NCBI GenBank assembly: GCA_009760855.2
Contig: WPIO01000067.1
Coordinates: forward strand, 1,177,501-1,227,500
Source: Cristatella mucedo
Lineage: Eukaryota; Bryozoa; Phylactolaemata; Cristatellidae
Reading direction: 5' to 3'
Length of the DNA stretch: 50,000 bases
Shown here: in pieces, positions 1 to 9,691 of the stretch
Numbering within the stretch: position 1 is the first letter of the stretch
How the letters are laid out: each line of letters begins with the position of its first letter
Made by a program: the position numbers and the translations under genes
The notes under the pieces: generated by a model
Told to the model about the DNA's origin: nothing
Databases searched by the model: none
Seen by the model: the letters and a program-made list of their open reading frames with translations, nothing else

Positions 1-200
1 TGGCTCCCAATCAAGCAGCACAACGACTTCAAGGTTTTTTCACTCACTTTCACGTTCCCTTATTCTCTTGCTACCTATCACAGATACTCTGCCAATCAGG
101 CCAAGCATCATACCACCTGTTCTTTTGACTCAAGTCGCTTAGCTCTGCCTTGAATCAACATCAAACCCTTTGGAGACCATGCTTTTTAGCCTCTACGCTC
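1..200 (+). mobile_element. LINE-B (L2/CR1-like) ORF2 C-terminal fragment, truncated by window edge
   Basis: The first bases translate as WLPIKQ..DFKVFSLTF, matching the WLPVxxRIDFKIL block that lies near the C-terminus of L2/CR1-type LINE ORF2 proteins, after the reverse transcriptase domain. Further on, a gactcaagtcgctt stretch and a ttggagaccatg stretch recur in the other LINE-B copies of this window (for example at 30480 and 33890). Small indels break the frame, so this is a dead copy. The 5' end lies outside the window. Confidence 0.6.
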
Positions 201-294
201 CATTCTATGCAGAGTGTGCAGCATGCATAAGCACACAAATATCAACTCTTACGAGATATTGCGAGAAATTCAGGTGAATTTGTTGTCTTCTTTT

Positions 295-447
295 TTGTTG
301 TCGTCAAGCCAGACGATTATGTCACTTAGTTGGACGTGAGTTCGAGGCTTTGAATAATCATATTGAACTACTAACCATATTGACATGATTCCTGCACTGC
401 ATATAGTCATTATATTTATTTATTTATTTATTTATTTATATATTTGT
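295..447 (+). mobile_element. LINE-B 3'-end debris with (TTTA)n tail
   Basis: Bases 365-400 (actaaccatattgacatg and following) match the LINE-B 3' UTR block actaaccaattgacatgc seen at 4850 and 30710. The stretch ends in a (TTTA)n run at about 412-440. Bases 295-355 resemble the opposite strand of the same family (compare 26475-26535), so at least two rearranged pieces meet here. Bases 448-603 show nothing I can assign. Confidence 0.4.
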
Positions 448-603
448 CACTGCTGCAAACATTAGGGAGGAAACAAATGTCTGACAGCATCAGAACGTAT
501 AATAGTAGAACGTATCATATACCATTCTCGACTTACGAAAATGCTACTTACGTCAGATATTTTTGGTCCCTAACTATTTCGTAAGTCGGGGGAGGCTCTG
601 CAT

Positions 604-747
604 ATATAATTCATCTGTATAGAACCCTAAATGAACTTAATCTCTAATCAGATGCTTCACATGTGCCACGGGGCTCGAGCCCACGACGTCGGTCATCAAA
701 TGTACTAACCTTGACCTTAGTCGAAGCAAAGCACCTTAACCACTGAC
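604..747 (-). mobile_element. SINE-B, tRNA-derived SINE
   Basis: Read on the minus strand, the copy carries a tRNA-like head with ggttaaggtgctt (A-box region) and a B-box-like GGGCTCGAGCCC (671-682 on the plus strand). It is followed by the family tail gattagagattaagttc and an attat end near 604. The same order is found at 1095-1250 (+), 44740-44875 (-) and 49010-49145 (-). It is non-coding, and autonomous transposition is not expected. Confidence 0.75.
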
Positions 748-800
748 TGAGTAAAGCGCCTAGAAACTGATTTAGTTGTCTGAGGGCGCTGTACGGGCAT
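748..800 (+). mobile_element. LINE-B/SINE-B-type 3' tail fragment
   Basis: The sequence gtaaagcgcctagaaactga...gagggcgctgta matches the terminal tail of LINE-B at 3686-3740 in the plus orientation. It abuts the 5' end of the oppositely oriented SINE-B copy, so the two pieces are separate insertions. Confidence 0.5.
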
Positions 801-1094
801 GCTATTTTTTTGTTGTCATTAACCAAGCTATCGGCCGCGCATCATCCGGATGGCAGGTCTTACTCGAGTATAGGTCCAGCTAATGGACTGCTACTGCAAG
901 AGTACAACCTGGTGGGACTAGCCCTAGTGCCAGGTCTGGGTCTGCCGCTAGAACTGAGACTGGGTCTGGGTCTAGGATTGGAATCGGCCATCACGGGCAT
1001 TTGACTAACCTCTCTCGGGCGGCATCGCTGTACTCCGAGTACCGACGGCCGTACAGTGCTCAGCAAAGGTGAGGCCGCTCTCACACGGTTCGCC

Positions 1095-1250
1095 GAGCTG
1101 GTTTGGTCTAGCGGTTAAGGTGCTCGCCCTGACCGAGGTCTGGCTGAGGTCGTGGGCTCGAGCCCCAAGGCATATGTGAACCGAGCCTGAATAGAGATTA
1201 AGTTCTCTTGGTGCGCTATACAATTGAATTATTTATTTATTTTTACATTT
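1095..1250 (+). mobile_element. SINE-B, tRNA-derived SINE, best plus-strand copy
   Basis: The head has a tRNA-like 5' part, ggtctagcggttaagg at 1105-1120 (A-box region), and the B-box-like GGCTCGAGCCC at 1155-1165. A short linker leads to the tail gaatagagattaagttctc, then gcgctatacaattgaattat and a TTTA-rich end. Pol III would start from the internal boxes. The tail is shared with LINE-B (3686-3765), which marks LINE-B as the probable enzymatic partner. The tRNA species of origin cannot be fixed from one copy. Confidence 0.8.
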
Positions 1251-1706
1251 TTTTCCTTAAGACGGTGTTGCTTCCTAGCTAGTTTTTCCTTCTAATTGAT
1301 TTAGGATGCTAGAATGAGTGGTGCGACCTTCTTATCTGTCCTTAAGTACTTCCTAGAAGCTCTGCCAAGAGGCATCATCAAAAGTGCCCTCTGATTTGGG
1401 CTTGAGGATACGGCAGGCGTGATACCCGATGGCAAGTATGAGTTAGCTTCGGCAATTGTTGTTTTACTATGATCTGTCATGCTGCATTGTCAGCCGGAGG
1501 TCAGACTATGCTATGACACGGACTTGATCAGCACCACTTACAGAGCTGCTGCATCGTACTCCACCCTTTTCAATGGCGACAGTTCTGTTTAGGTCATTAG
1601 ATTAGCACTACCACAAGTCTTTGGAAAAAAGATTAGACGCCTGTTCCATTGCTATCTATAAGCTTTCTAGCGGAGAAGCTCCCCATCCTGATGACTAGGC
1701 AGCAGA
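1251..1706. other. Unassigned DNA downstream of the minus-strand exon
   Basis: No long open frame, repeat or RNA is recognised. If the exon at 1707-2192 is terminal, this would hold its 3' UTR. No canonical AATAAA on the minus strand is obvious until the TTTA-rich SINE-B tail near 1228-1240. Confidence 0.3.
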
Positions 1707-2192
1707 CTAGGACGAAAGTGGTGCAGCCAGAGCTATCCTTTCGGTGGTCGGATCTTCTGCTCGACCCGGCTTCGTGTTATCAAGCAGATGCAGGTGATCG
1801 TCTGACCCTTTCGCAGTCACTAGATCAGCAGTGCTGGCCAGCGGCTCACCGATCACGTCACTGTCACCGTCGGACCGGTCCACGGGATCTGTGACCACTG
1901 AAGGTGTGGTGGCAATGGAGTCTTTGCTCCCTTCGAAGTTGTCGTCTCCACCAGTGACACTGATAGTGCTGGCGCTGACAGCGCTGATGCTGGCGCTAGT
2001 GCCAATGTTGTGCAAGAGAGTTGCAGCAGAGACAGGCACGATGGCCGCCTCTTGCGGCTGCTTTGCTTCGGGAGAGTCAATGGAGCCTGCACCGCTGCTC
2101 TCGCTTCCGTCGACCATTTCGCCAGACCCCTGATCGTCATCGTCGACGGATCTCTTCTGGAAGATGTGCCTCTCGTCGAGGAAGTCAAAGTC
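1707..2192 (-). CDS. Coding exon of an unrecognised gene; Ser/Asp-rich, probably disordered, 161-codon open frame ending in TAG
   Basis: On the minus strand a pyrimidine run (tctctctttcttgcctctcag) ends in AG at 2194-2193, and an open frame starts directly at 2192 with DFDFLDERHIFQKRSVDDDD. It runs to a TAG at 1707. The first in-frame Met is at 2117, but the frame is open back to the acceptor, so this is read as an internal or terminal exon and not a start. The composition is balanced, with many Asp, Ser, Thr and Gly, GC-ending codons and no simple repeat. That is unlike the other ORFs here and typical of a disordered acidic region. A possible donor (cg|GTGAGC) lies at 1849, so the exon could instead end at 1850. 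I do not recognise the family. Upstream exons should lie above 2193 on the minus strand. Confidence 0.6.
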   Translation of the reverse strand, partial: DFDFLDERHIFQKRSVDDDDQGSGEMVDGSESSGAGSIDSPEAKQPQEAAIVPVSAATLLHNIGTSASISAVSASTISVTGGDDNFEGSKDSIATTPSVVTDPVDRSDGDSDVIGEPLASTADLVTAKGSDDHLHLLDNTKPGRAEDPTTERIALAAPLSS

Positions 2193-2269
2193 CTGAGAGG
2201 CAAGAAAGAGAGAGTAATCGGGTCAAGCGCATTCAGCGTACACTTGGCAAGACACGTGCTGCCATCGGT

Positions 2270-2318
2270 TTGCTGTTGCTGTTGCTGCTGCTGCTGCTGC
2301 TGCTGCGGCTTCTGCTGC
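2270..2318. repeat. (CTG)n/(CAG)n trinucleotide tract
   Basis: Near-perfect TGC repeats, with two GTTGC variants at the start, then a ggcttctgctgctgg extension. On the minus strand this is CAG. It sits about 80 bases upstream of the exon acceptor at 2193, so it is probably intronic for that gene. It could read as polyglutamine in one minus-strand frame. Confidence 0.85.
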
Positions 2319-3374
2319 TGGCATCTAGCTCGATCGCACGCACACGTGCCGTCCCAGTACAAGATGGCAATGTTCGCTTGCACTACCAGCTAACAGCAGG
2401 TCTCGGGTTGGCATCGATTAGACTCCCTGATACATATTGCCAGGCTCCAGGAGGGTCACCTCGGCGTATTCGACTCCCTGAGACCGATGACACCTAGCAT
2501 CCTTCTTTTGGCAAAGACACCTGGCTGCTGGCTAAGTCTTGCCTATATCACATCGAAGGTGGCCCGACAAGAAGCGACTGCCTTTCGACTGGATTTCGGC
2601 TGCAGGCTGCGGTGCAGGGTAGCACGGCCTTACTTACGGTCTCCGGGCAGGTTATGGCAGGTTAAGGCCGTCGGTGGCACCACCTCAGCGGTTTGGCAGT
2701 GTGCAACTGAGAGAATTTAGAACCGCCACAACCGGCAGAGAGAGCATGAGTGACTTGACATTGGCTCGAGAGCACTACCTGAACCAAGAAGCTGAAGGCT
2801 CAAGTCGCTTGCTTCCCGGGTCGGAGGTCGTGGGTTTAACAGCCAAGACCCACTAGACTAGCTGTTCAGCAGCCCCCTTTTAAGCTAGACGACTTCCTTT
2901 CCATGCCGTATCAAGCTAACAGCCTACGTGTTGCACCGTTGGCTCAGCTCGACTTCCTCTTTTCACATTATCGTTAATGTGCATGCCCCCTCTCTTTGTG
3001 CAGGCAAATGCTTCAGCGTAGCACTAGGCTTCGGCGTTGAAGCCCTGTCGAAATGCAAAAGGAGAGACTAAAACTCACTACTTTCTTAACTGATCAGCCC
3101 CGGTGCTTCAATGCAAATCTTTGGTTAGCGGAAGATCTCTGTGCCGAAGGAGTGTTAATAGAAAGCGATTTAGTTCCCTCGGAGTGCTATGCAAATGACT
3201 TGGTATGGTTTTACTGCCGTCCATGGCCGAGTCACTTTTTTGCAGTACCGCTTGCGGTTGGTTGCTGATGCAGAGTTGAGGTAGCTGCCTCAGTGGCACG
3301 AAACGGCGAATGCCAGAACGAGGCAGTAGCACGGCGATTGCCGTTAGGTCTTGGCCCCGAGGCCAAGCATAACG
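2319..3374. other. Unassigned; possible minus-strand splice donor at 2637
   Basis: No clear coding frame. On the minus strand, ggagacc|gtaagtaag gives a strong donor match (GT at 2637-2636). It is preceded by about 77 open bases after a ctctcag at about 2718. Its phase does not join cleanly to the exon at 2192, so it is either a different exon with another exon between them, or chance. Bases around 2780-2805 share the short ggctcaagtcgcttgc with LINE-B. Confidence 0.25.
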
Positions 3375-3765
3375 GCAATTTGGAGACCGTGCATTTAGTT
3401 CGTATGCTCCCAAAGCCTGGAACTCCCTCCCGACCTGCGTCAGAACATCCCCTGACCTGACCACATTTAAAAGGAACCTAAAAACACATGTATTTAGGAC
3501 AGCATTTAGTGGGTCCCTGTGATTCGTCCTTCATGTGTTTATGCGTGCTGACACTGTGAATGCTGCCACTAACCACATTTGCATGCTGACCCTGTGCATG
3601 TCACCCCTAACCATATTATTCATTTCGTTTGTTTTTTCAAGCATGATTTTACTTACCATTCAATTGCATTTCACTTTACAGCAAATGTAAAGCGCCTAGA
3701 GAGAGATTAAGTTATCTGAGGACGCTTTATCAAGTGAATTATTATTATTATTATTATTATTATAA
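3375..3765 (+). mobile_element. LINE-B 3' end with intact ORF2 C-terminus, 3' UTR and (ATT)n tail
   Basis: An unbroken frame from 3379 to a TGA at 3520-3522 reads FGDRAFSSYAPKAWNSLP and on to a TFKRNLKTHVF..AFSGSL end. This is the conserved C-terminus of L2/CR1-superfamily ORF2 (after the RT, the FGDRAFS..WNSLP..FKxxLK block). The roughly 210-base 3' UTR ends with tgtaaagcgcctagagagag, attaagttatctgaggacgc and a (ATT)n run at 3737-3763. The copy is strongly 5'-truncated, as expected for target-primed reverse transcription. The minus-strand copy at 42700-43095 is its close match. It is the best reference for the family in this window. Confidence 0.85.
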
Positions 3766-4146
3766 CCCCCAGCTCTTAACGATCCTGTCTGAGGTCGGCG
3801 CTGAAGCAGACGATTCTTTAGCGCTCTCTCAGCTCTCGAAGGATGAAAGCCTCCGAGGCTCATCGGCCACCAAATAAGCGAATCAGCTCTCGAGTCAGCT
3901 CGTCTGTACTCCATGCTTTGCCCTGTTGCTAAGCACTCTGATCGCGAGTGCGATTTTCCAATACCAGGAGCTGAGTAGGATGGCCTCGTCGCATGCTCTA
4001 ATGCTCGTCCATCCGACTACTACTCGCTGGCTTATCTAGACAAGCCGCAGCCGGAGTGAGGCCCTTTGAGGCTTTAGAAGCAGCGGACAGCAGAAGCGGC
4101 ATCCTGCACCAGTGAACTGTCATGGCTGCAACGAGTTTCGGTTCCA
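3766..4146. other. Unassigned intergenic DNA
   Basis: Short frames only. No repeat family, splice-bounded frame or RNA is recognised. Confidence 0.3.
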
Positions 4147-4204
4147 TCTGCTGCTAGCTACTGCTTGCTGCTGCTAGCTGCTGCTTGCTGCTGCTTGCTG
4201 CTGC
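4147..4204. repeat. CTGCTTGCTG/CTGCTAG compound microsatellite
   Basis: Alternating ctgctagct and ctgcttgctg units, a degenerate CTG-type array. No frame through it is supported. Confidence 0.75.
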
Positions 4205-4499
4205 AGTTACCAATACTGTTGCTGCTTCTGGGGCTGGGACTGCTATGATAAGATGAATGAGTCATCATGACGAGCTGGCTCAGTGGAATGCAAGTAATTT
4301 GGGCTGGCTTAGATAAAGATACGACAGCCTAACAGAGCCATGCTATTTAAAATTATTTCAATGTCTTTTGTGAAGCTTCTCAAGGTAACAGAATCTCCCG
4401 TTTAGGCTCCATTCAGACAAGTTGCTGCTAGAGAAGCCATAACAGATAGTTATTGACAAACACGGATGACTGCCGCAAATAGTCACATCTGTCACAGTA
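4205..4499. other. Unassigned intergenic DNA
   Basis: Nothing recognised. It leads directly into the LINE-B copy that begins near 4500. Confidence 0.3.
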
Positions 4500-4915
4500 C
4501 ACCACTTCTCACCAATCAGTGCAGGCTCCTTTCAACTTCAAGGTTATGTCACTTCTTTTAAGGTCCCCTCACTCTCCTCTTCCAGAATACTTATCCAAAA
4601 AAAGCCTTACATCGTACTACTCTCTCTTCTAACTCTAGAGGTGTAGCTTAGCTTCTAACCAACTCCACATCGCCTGTATACCTTCAGTTGGTATTCACCG
4701 GAAGACTAAAGCTAATTCCTGACTCTTCTCCACAGCCGCTGACTTGACGACACTAAAAAAAACTAAAAACCCACCTGTTGTTGACAGCATTTGAGTCGTC
4801 CTCGTGAATTGCCCTGTATGTGTATACCTGTTCGGACACAAACATGTCACTAACCAATTGACATGCTTTCTTTCCTGCATTCGTTAAGTGCATTGAACGA
4901 GATTTAGTACTCTTG

Positions 4916-4918
<3 letters not shown>
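4500..4918 (+). mobile_element. LINE-B 3' region, degenerate
   Basis: Starts with a block similar to positions 1-110 (caccaatcag..cttcaaggtt..cactctcctc), the RIDFKV region of ORF2. It then has the cacctgttgttgacagcattt and tcactaaccaattgacatgc blocks that mark the C-terminus and 3' UTR (compare 30600-30730). The frame is broken repeatedly. The usual (ATT)n end is replaced by a long (AT)n array. Confidence 0.6.

Positions 4919-5004
<86 letters not shown>
4919..5004. repeat. (AT)43 dinucleotide array
   Basis: 86 bases of uninterrupted AT between a LINE-B 3' end and a SINE-A head. It probably expanded from the A/T-rich LINE tail. Cruciform extrusion is possible for a perfect AT array of this length. 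Confidence 0.95.
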
Positions 5005-5007
<3 letters not shown>

Positions 5008-5160
5008 GTAGCCGTGATGGCACACGACCTCAGTCTCGCGGATGTCGTGGGTTCGAATCCTGCAGTCGGCAATCATTTATTGCCACTGCAAGCCATGGTG
5101 ATAGCCGTAATGGCTTTTCTGTCACTATACAAAAGAGGTTGTTAAATCAGCTAGTATTTA
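5005..5160 (+). mobile_element. SINE-A, tRNA-derived SINE
   Basis: tRNA-like head gtggtagccgtgatgg (A-box region 5010-5021), B box GGTTCGAATCC at 5050-5060 (perfect consensus). The body reads atttattgccactgcaagcc and atagccgtaatggcttttct. The 3' end is ctatacaaaagaggttgtta followed by aatcagcta. The same head, body and tail order recurs at 30303 (+) and 46405 (+), and in diverged form elsewhere. Its tail (ggctgttaaatcagctaac type) differs from SINE-B, so it should have another LINE partner that is not obvious here. Confidence 0.8.
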
Positions 5161-5922
5161 TTTATTTAGACAAATATCATATGGTCATTATTGCTATTGC
5201 TATGAAATGCTGAAGCTGCTAGCACAGATCTTTGATCCACTTAAAATGCTAGACTGGTGATTTGTCAACGTCCAGCGACCGGGTCCGATCCTATTACGGC
5301 AGGCCAAGGGGGGCCCAAATTCTGAAAGAGCAAAAGTTCTAATGGTGAGATCTCACGGTAAGAACTGGTGCTCTCCGGCTGCCAACTTTCTCCCAGCCTT
5401 GTTCGATGTAATTGCCACGTAGTTAGCCTCTCATACAAGCACACGAAGGCGACAGTTTGCATGAAAAGATGGTGTACTTGGATGTGGTGGGTTTTGAGCA
5501 AAATTCGGCATCAATACTGCTTGTCACCACCGTTCGCCCACAATTGCCGTCAAGATAGTATAGCGAGTAAATAAGCAAAGCTGGCATGAAGATCACTCCT
5601 GGGTGTGTCAGAAACTACCATGGTAGTCTCTGTGTGTGTCAGAGAGAGACTGTCATTCGCTGCATTCGATTCTCCATCAGCATCTAGCAGGCAAGCCAGT
5701 TGTGGCAAAGAGAGAGTCGGGAAGGCTGCCTTGAGAGGGTGATACATTGACTAGTGAACTACTGAGGTTCGGCACAGCTGACTTCCTGGGCCCTCCCCCT
5801 GGCACAAGAAAACCCTGCCAAGCTTGTGCACTGCTGCTTAGCTAGGTTTTAGTGCCACTAACCATCTCTCGATTTGTACCACAACGAGTCATGGCACTGT
5901 GTATTCATGTCAGCCATGTTCT

Positions 5923-5926
<4 letters not shown>
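5161..5926. other. Unassigned intergenic DNA
   Basis: Contains short unsupported frames on both strands (for example minus 5550-5747). No domain, repeat family or splice-bounded frame is recognised. Confidence 0.3.

Positions 5927-5989
<63 letters not shown>
5927..5989. repeat. (TC)n microsatellite
   Basis: About 31 perfect TC units followed by a short TTTC variant. Confidence 0.95.
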
Positions 5990-5995
<6 letters not shown>

Positions 5996-6869
5996 CTCCA
6001 TCAGTCTTCAGCCTCACTCCTCTCGCATGATCTGGAGCATACTGACCCACTGTCCCAACTGCTGAACACCTTTGGATCCTAAGACTATGCTAAAGTCAAC
6101 GACCCCCTGTTGAACAGCTGTGGAGGTGACTCGTTCCCACCTGGGGCCGTCATGGCTAGCACAAGGACTCAAAAAATAGGCCTTGAACTGGTGGACCGGC
6201 ATGCCCGAGACACCATTCAAGGAACGAAACACGGTAAAACGGCGGTGAGCCACAGATGACAGGCTGCAGGGGCGTGGCAGGGGAGTGAGCGAATAAACAG
6301 TGGCTCCCCTGAGCAAGGATTGCCAGAACCAGAGAGGGTTGGGTAGGGTGCTCTCAGATCTGTCTCAATGGAAGCTCAATCGCACCAGGTGGCTTCAGTC
6401 GCCGATGCGAGAGCTGCGAGTTGTGTGAGCTCAGACAGCGGCTGCCGCAGCTCGCCAGGCCTCTAGAGGCTGACGGATAGACGGCCACGTGTGCGCTTCC
6501 CTCAGCAAAAGATGAGAAGACCGCCCACGAACGGACCTCACTCTCTGCTCCCGAAGTTGATCGCATCCCCCCCCCCGTCCGGGGATGGAATGCATCGCTC
6601 GGCAGTAATGAAGAGCTGCCTGAACTGGGCGAGCTATTCCAAGAAAAGTGCCATTCAACACTCACCCCGTTACATCCGCGGCTGGTGACAGCGGCGAAAA
6701 GAACGACAAGCGACATTGTGGCCGTTTTCACCCACGATCGACGGATCGAATGTCTACTCGGCAGCATGGTGCACACCAACTCGACTGTCGAAGCTCGAGG
6801 AGTGATTCTACCTTCTCTCACGCAAGCTCAATATTGTAAAATATTATCTGAGCCTGCACTCCCTAGATA
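5990..6869. other. Unassigned; two minus-strand ORFs without recognised homology
   Basis: Minus-strand frames at 6354-6821 (155 codons) and 6014-6316 (100 codons) have fairly normal composition. A GTGAGT donor (GT at 6665-6664) and a pyrimidine-rich acceptor (AG at 6310-6309) lie between them. Joining them does not keep both frames open, so I do not call a gene. Repeated CCCCCCC at 6571 may be slippage-prone. Confidence 0.25.
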
Positions 6870-7165
6870 TGGGTCCCTGCATTAAATCATGGCTGTTTTT
6901 CAAAATTGATCAAAGCCTTGTCAAACCTGCTCGTGTCATTCAAAAGAGCATTGCAGCACTAACTAACTCGGCTTATGATTAGCAACTATCAAAAATATTT
7001 ATTATGCTCATAGCAGTGTCTGCATTCTTTGGAGGCTGCCCCTGCATTATGGCTGTATTTCAAAATTGATCAAAGCCTTAGCTGACTCGACTTCTGGGGC
7101 CGATTAGGTTATCCAAAAAATGTATTCGGTTCATAATAGCGATATCAAATCTGCTAGCATTAAAG
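6870..7165 (+). repeat. Degenerate AT-rich tandem duplication, unit about 150-160 bases
   Basis: The block ccctgcatta..atggctgt, tttcaaaattgatcaaagcc occurs at 6875-6922 and again at 7037-7080. Each is followed by diverged partners (gattagcaactatcaaaaat versus gattaggttatccaaaaaat). This is two copies of one unit in direct orientation. No coding frame; origin unknown. Confidence 0.65.
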
Positions 7166-8600
7166 GTCTGTGAACACCCTTTTAGGGTGTCGGCGATTGC
7201 TAATTTATGCTGTAACTCAAATGTGCACATCAGCCTGAGAGTTAAATTATTAATTTTACCACTTGGATTGTGCCACTTGTCAGCCCTTTGAATTCGTGCC
7301 GATTGCTAGTGCTAACAATAGTTACTGCATACACCGTAGAAAGATCTCTCCGGTCTGCCTATCGGGGAAGGAATGTCGGCTACACGGCCATATTGTAGAA
7401 ATTTCTCGATCAACCGAGGCAAGACAAGACCATTTTTGAACGCTGATCTGTCCGAGGTCTGTTACGGGCAGTTCGTCGGCATGTGTTCAATTACCAACGT
7501 AGGTCGTAGTCGTCTGGTAAGCTTCTCCTTCTCCTCCCATTTGCAGCAACAGCTTTGCCGAATCGCTTACTTATCTTCTAGACCATCGGCCCCCCCCCCG
7601 GTTTCTGATCGAGCCGTGTCGAATCACATCAACACAAAATGACTTCTGCATCCCAAGATTACCGTCGCAAGTAACTCCCATTTTTGGCCCGCCAAAAGGA
7701 TCCTGGGGTCGCCGCACAGCTAACGAGCACGGCTTCGATACAGCGTTACTCCGCCGATTAGTTGTGACGTGACACTTTCTTGAATTTGAATTGACAAAAA
7801 AGTGTGAACTAGACTGGGGACCTGCTTTGCTGACAGCGGCTTCTGGGGAAACTCCGCCTGATAATGATAGCAGTGCAAAGCTGGCCACTCGGCAAGCTGG
7901 CAACCAGACAGCAGATCTAAATGGGCTTCTTCTTCCCACGTGGCACACGTGGCGAACAAAAGAGCTCACTGTAGCAGCTCCTTACGCGAGCTAGTGCATC
8001 GCTAATCGAAATCAGTGGAAAAGTCTCAGCAGCTGCGTCTTTGCTGAACCTACTGGCTCCGGTACGGATCGCCAGCGCCCCTCTGGTAGTAGCCAAGCCT
8101 GACGACAAGTCTCCTCTGACCGTGGCTGAGCAGGCGACCGAGCGCCCAGCCGAGCGGTCACACGTGGGGCAAATGCGACCGGCGATGCCCTTTGCTGCCT
8201 CTGGCGGCAGCGTGCAGCCCGCATGGCATGGCTTTGTAGCACTCACTGAGAGGCTGAGACCTGGCGCTGTTTTCGGCACGGCAAAGCACGGCCACCGGCC
8301 GCCAGAGTCCTCCAAGGGCCAGTCGCGAGTCTGCCATTGCTCGAAGAAGATGAGCCAAGAGTCTTTATATATGCAATCCGGCTCGGGGTTAATTGAAAAT
8401 GGTATAGATAGGCTTGATTAACGCCCGACAGTAGGCTTTTGGGGACATGTCTGTAAAGGTTCGCCTGTACCAGCACGGCAGTGCAATGGAGTTGCTCAAG
8501 CACAGCCCAGTGTATCAAGCTGCCGACGGCAATTTACCGCACGAGATAAATGCTAAGATCGGCTGGGTGAGAGATAGATGGCCAGATTTCGGTGAGGTGA
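7166..8600. other. Unassigned; overlapping ORFs on both strands
   Basis: Frames at 8041-8421 (+), 7917-8315 (-) and 7571-7969 (-) overlap one another. None has a motif or a convincing pair of splice sites, so none is annotated. A poly-C run lies at about 7591-7600. Confidence 0.3.
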
Positions 8601-9671
8601 CACTGAGTGACTGAGGGCTCATGTGCCAGGGCACGTGCAGAGAGGGAGTAGGGGAGGATGGGGTTGCCTGCCCGCAGGCTGCGATCGGATGCCTGCCGAC
8701 AGGAAGGGGGTGGGTGGGTGCTTCTTGTCCAGCTTGGGTGGTGGGGCTCCTGCCCATGTTGTTGCCTGCCCTGCAGCAGAGTCCGGCGGCTGTCCACAGG
8801 CTGGGGGGGGGGAGGCGGACCTTTTATCGTCTCGTCGAGCTGGCCCGACACAACGGCACTATTCAGATGCAATGACCGACCATGACATTCGAGAGTCCTC
8901 GCTGATGCTTTGCGGACTTTGCGCGTCCTGCTCCTCGAGACCCTGGCCACAGACTCAAGGCTAGACTAGACTCCACGAGTGCTTCCGTGCGTGGGGCAGC
9001 GCCGGGAGACGCGAGAGAAAGCTGCCGCAAGCAGCCGCCTCCCGAAAAGGATTCGGCGTGCTTCGTCAGACAGCATGCAGCCATGCCAGCACAAACACTG
9101 TCTCGAAAGCAAACCTGCCGGCTGCCGGCGGCTGCTGCTGGTGCTGCTCAATGAGTGCTGCACTCTTCCACCGGACGACTCTCCACTCGGCGAGCCATAG
9201 AAAGCGGCTGCTGGCGGGCACATTAAAGCCGACTGGCTGCCCACTGGACGATGAATGGCCCAGTGGCTGGCGGTGGCAGCACGGCCTCAGATATCCGACC
9301 CCAGCGACCCCCTCCATCAGCCGTCGGTTCCTCGTGCCTGCCCCATCACCGCCGCCGCCGCCGCCGCCACAGCACCACCCCCAGCTGCGGCGGCTGCCGA
9401 AACGAGCAGCCTTTACCACCCGTACGCGGCCGGTGCACGCTGCCCCACCGGCCTGGCTGAAATGATGATGTGTTCGGTTCGGCTGGTTCGTTCGGTTTCC
9501 CTCTCGGCTCCCTTCTCGTCTGCTGTCTCTCCACGGCCAGTGCTGCAGTGCGTCGGCCAGTGCCGCAGCACTGCAGCACTGCAGCACTGGCCCCTCGCCG
9601 ACTAGCTGCCGCGAGCAAGCTGCCGGCAACGCTGCAGCAAGCTGCCCCTCCCCCTCGCCGAGACAGAGGCC

Positions 9672-9691
9672 ACAGCAGCAGCAGCAGCAGC
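9672..9691. repeat. (CAG)n trinucleotide tract
   Basis: Seven consecutive AGC/CAG units in GC-rich sequence, followed by cgccgcc. Confidence 0.85.

Noticed and set aside
5007-5080. A functional tRNA gene with perfect B box
   Set aside because: The acceptor and anticodon arms do not fold, and the sequence continues into the SINE-A body and tail found in other copies.
6014-6821. A two-exon minus-strand gene joining the ORFs at 6354-6821 and 6014-6316
   Set aside because: The GTGAGT donor leaves phase 0 after codon GGG, while the acceptor at 6309 needs two bases carried over to enter the downstream frame. Joining at these sites gives a stop after about 38 codons.
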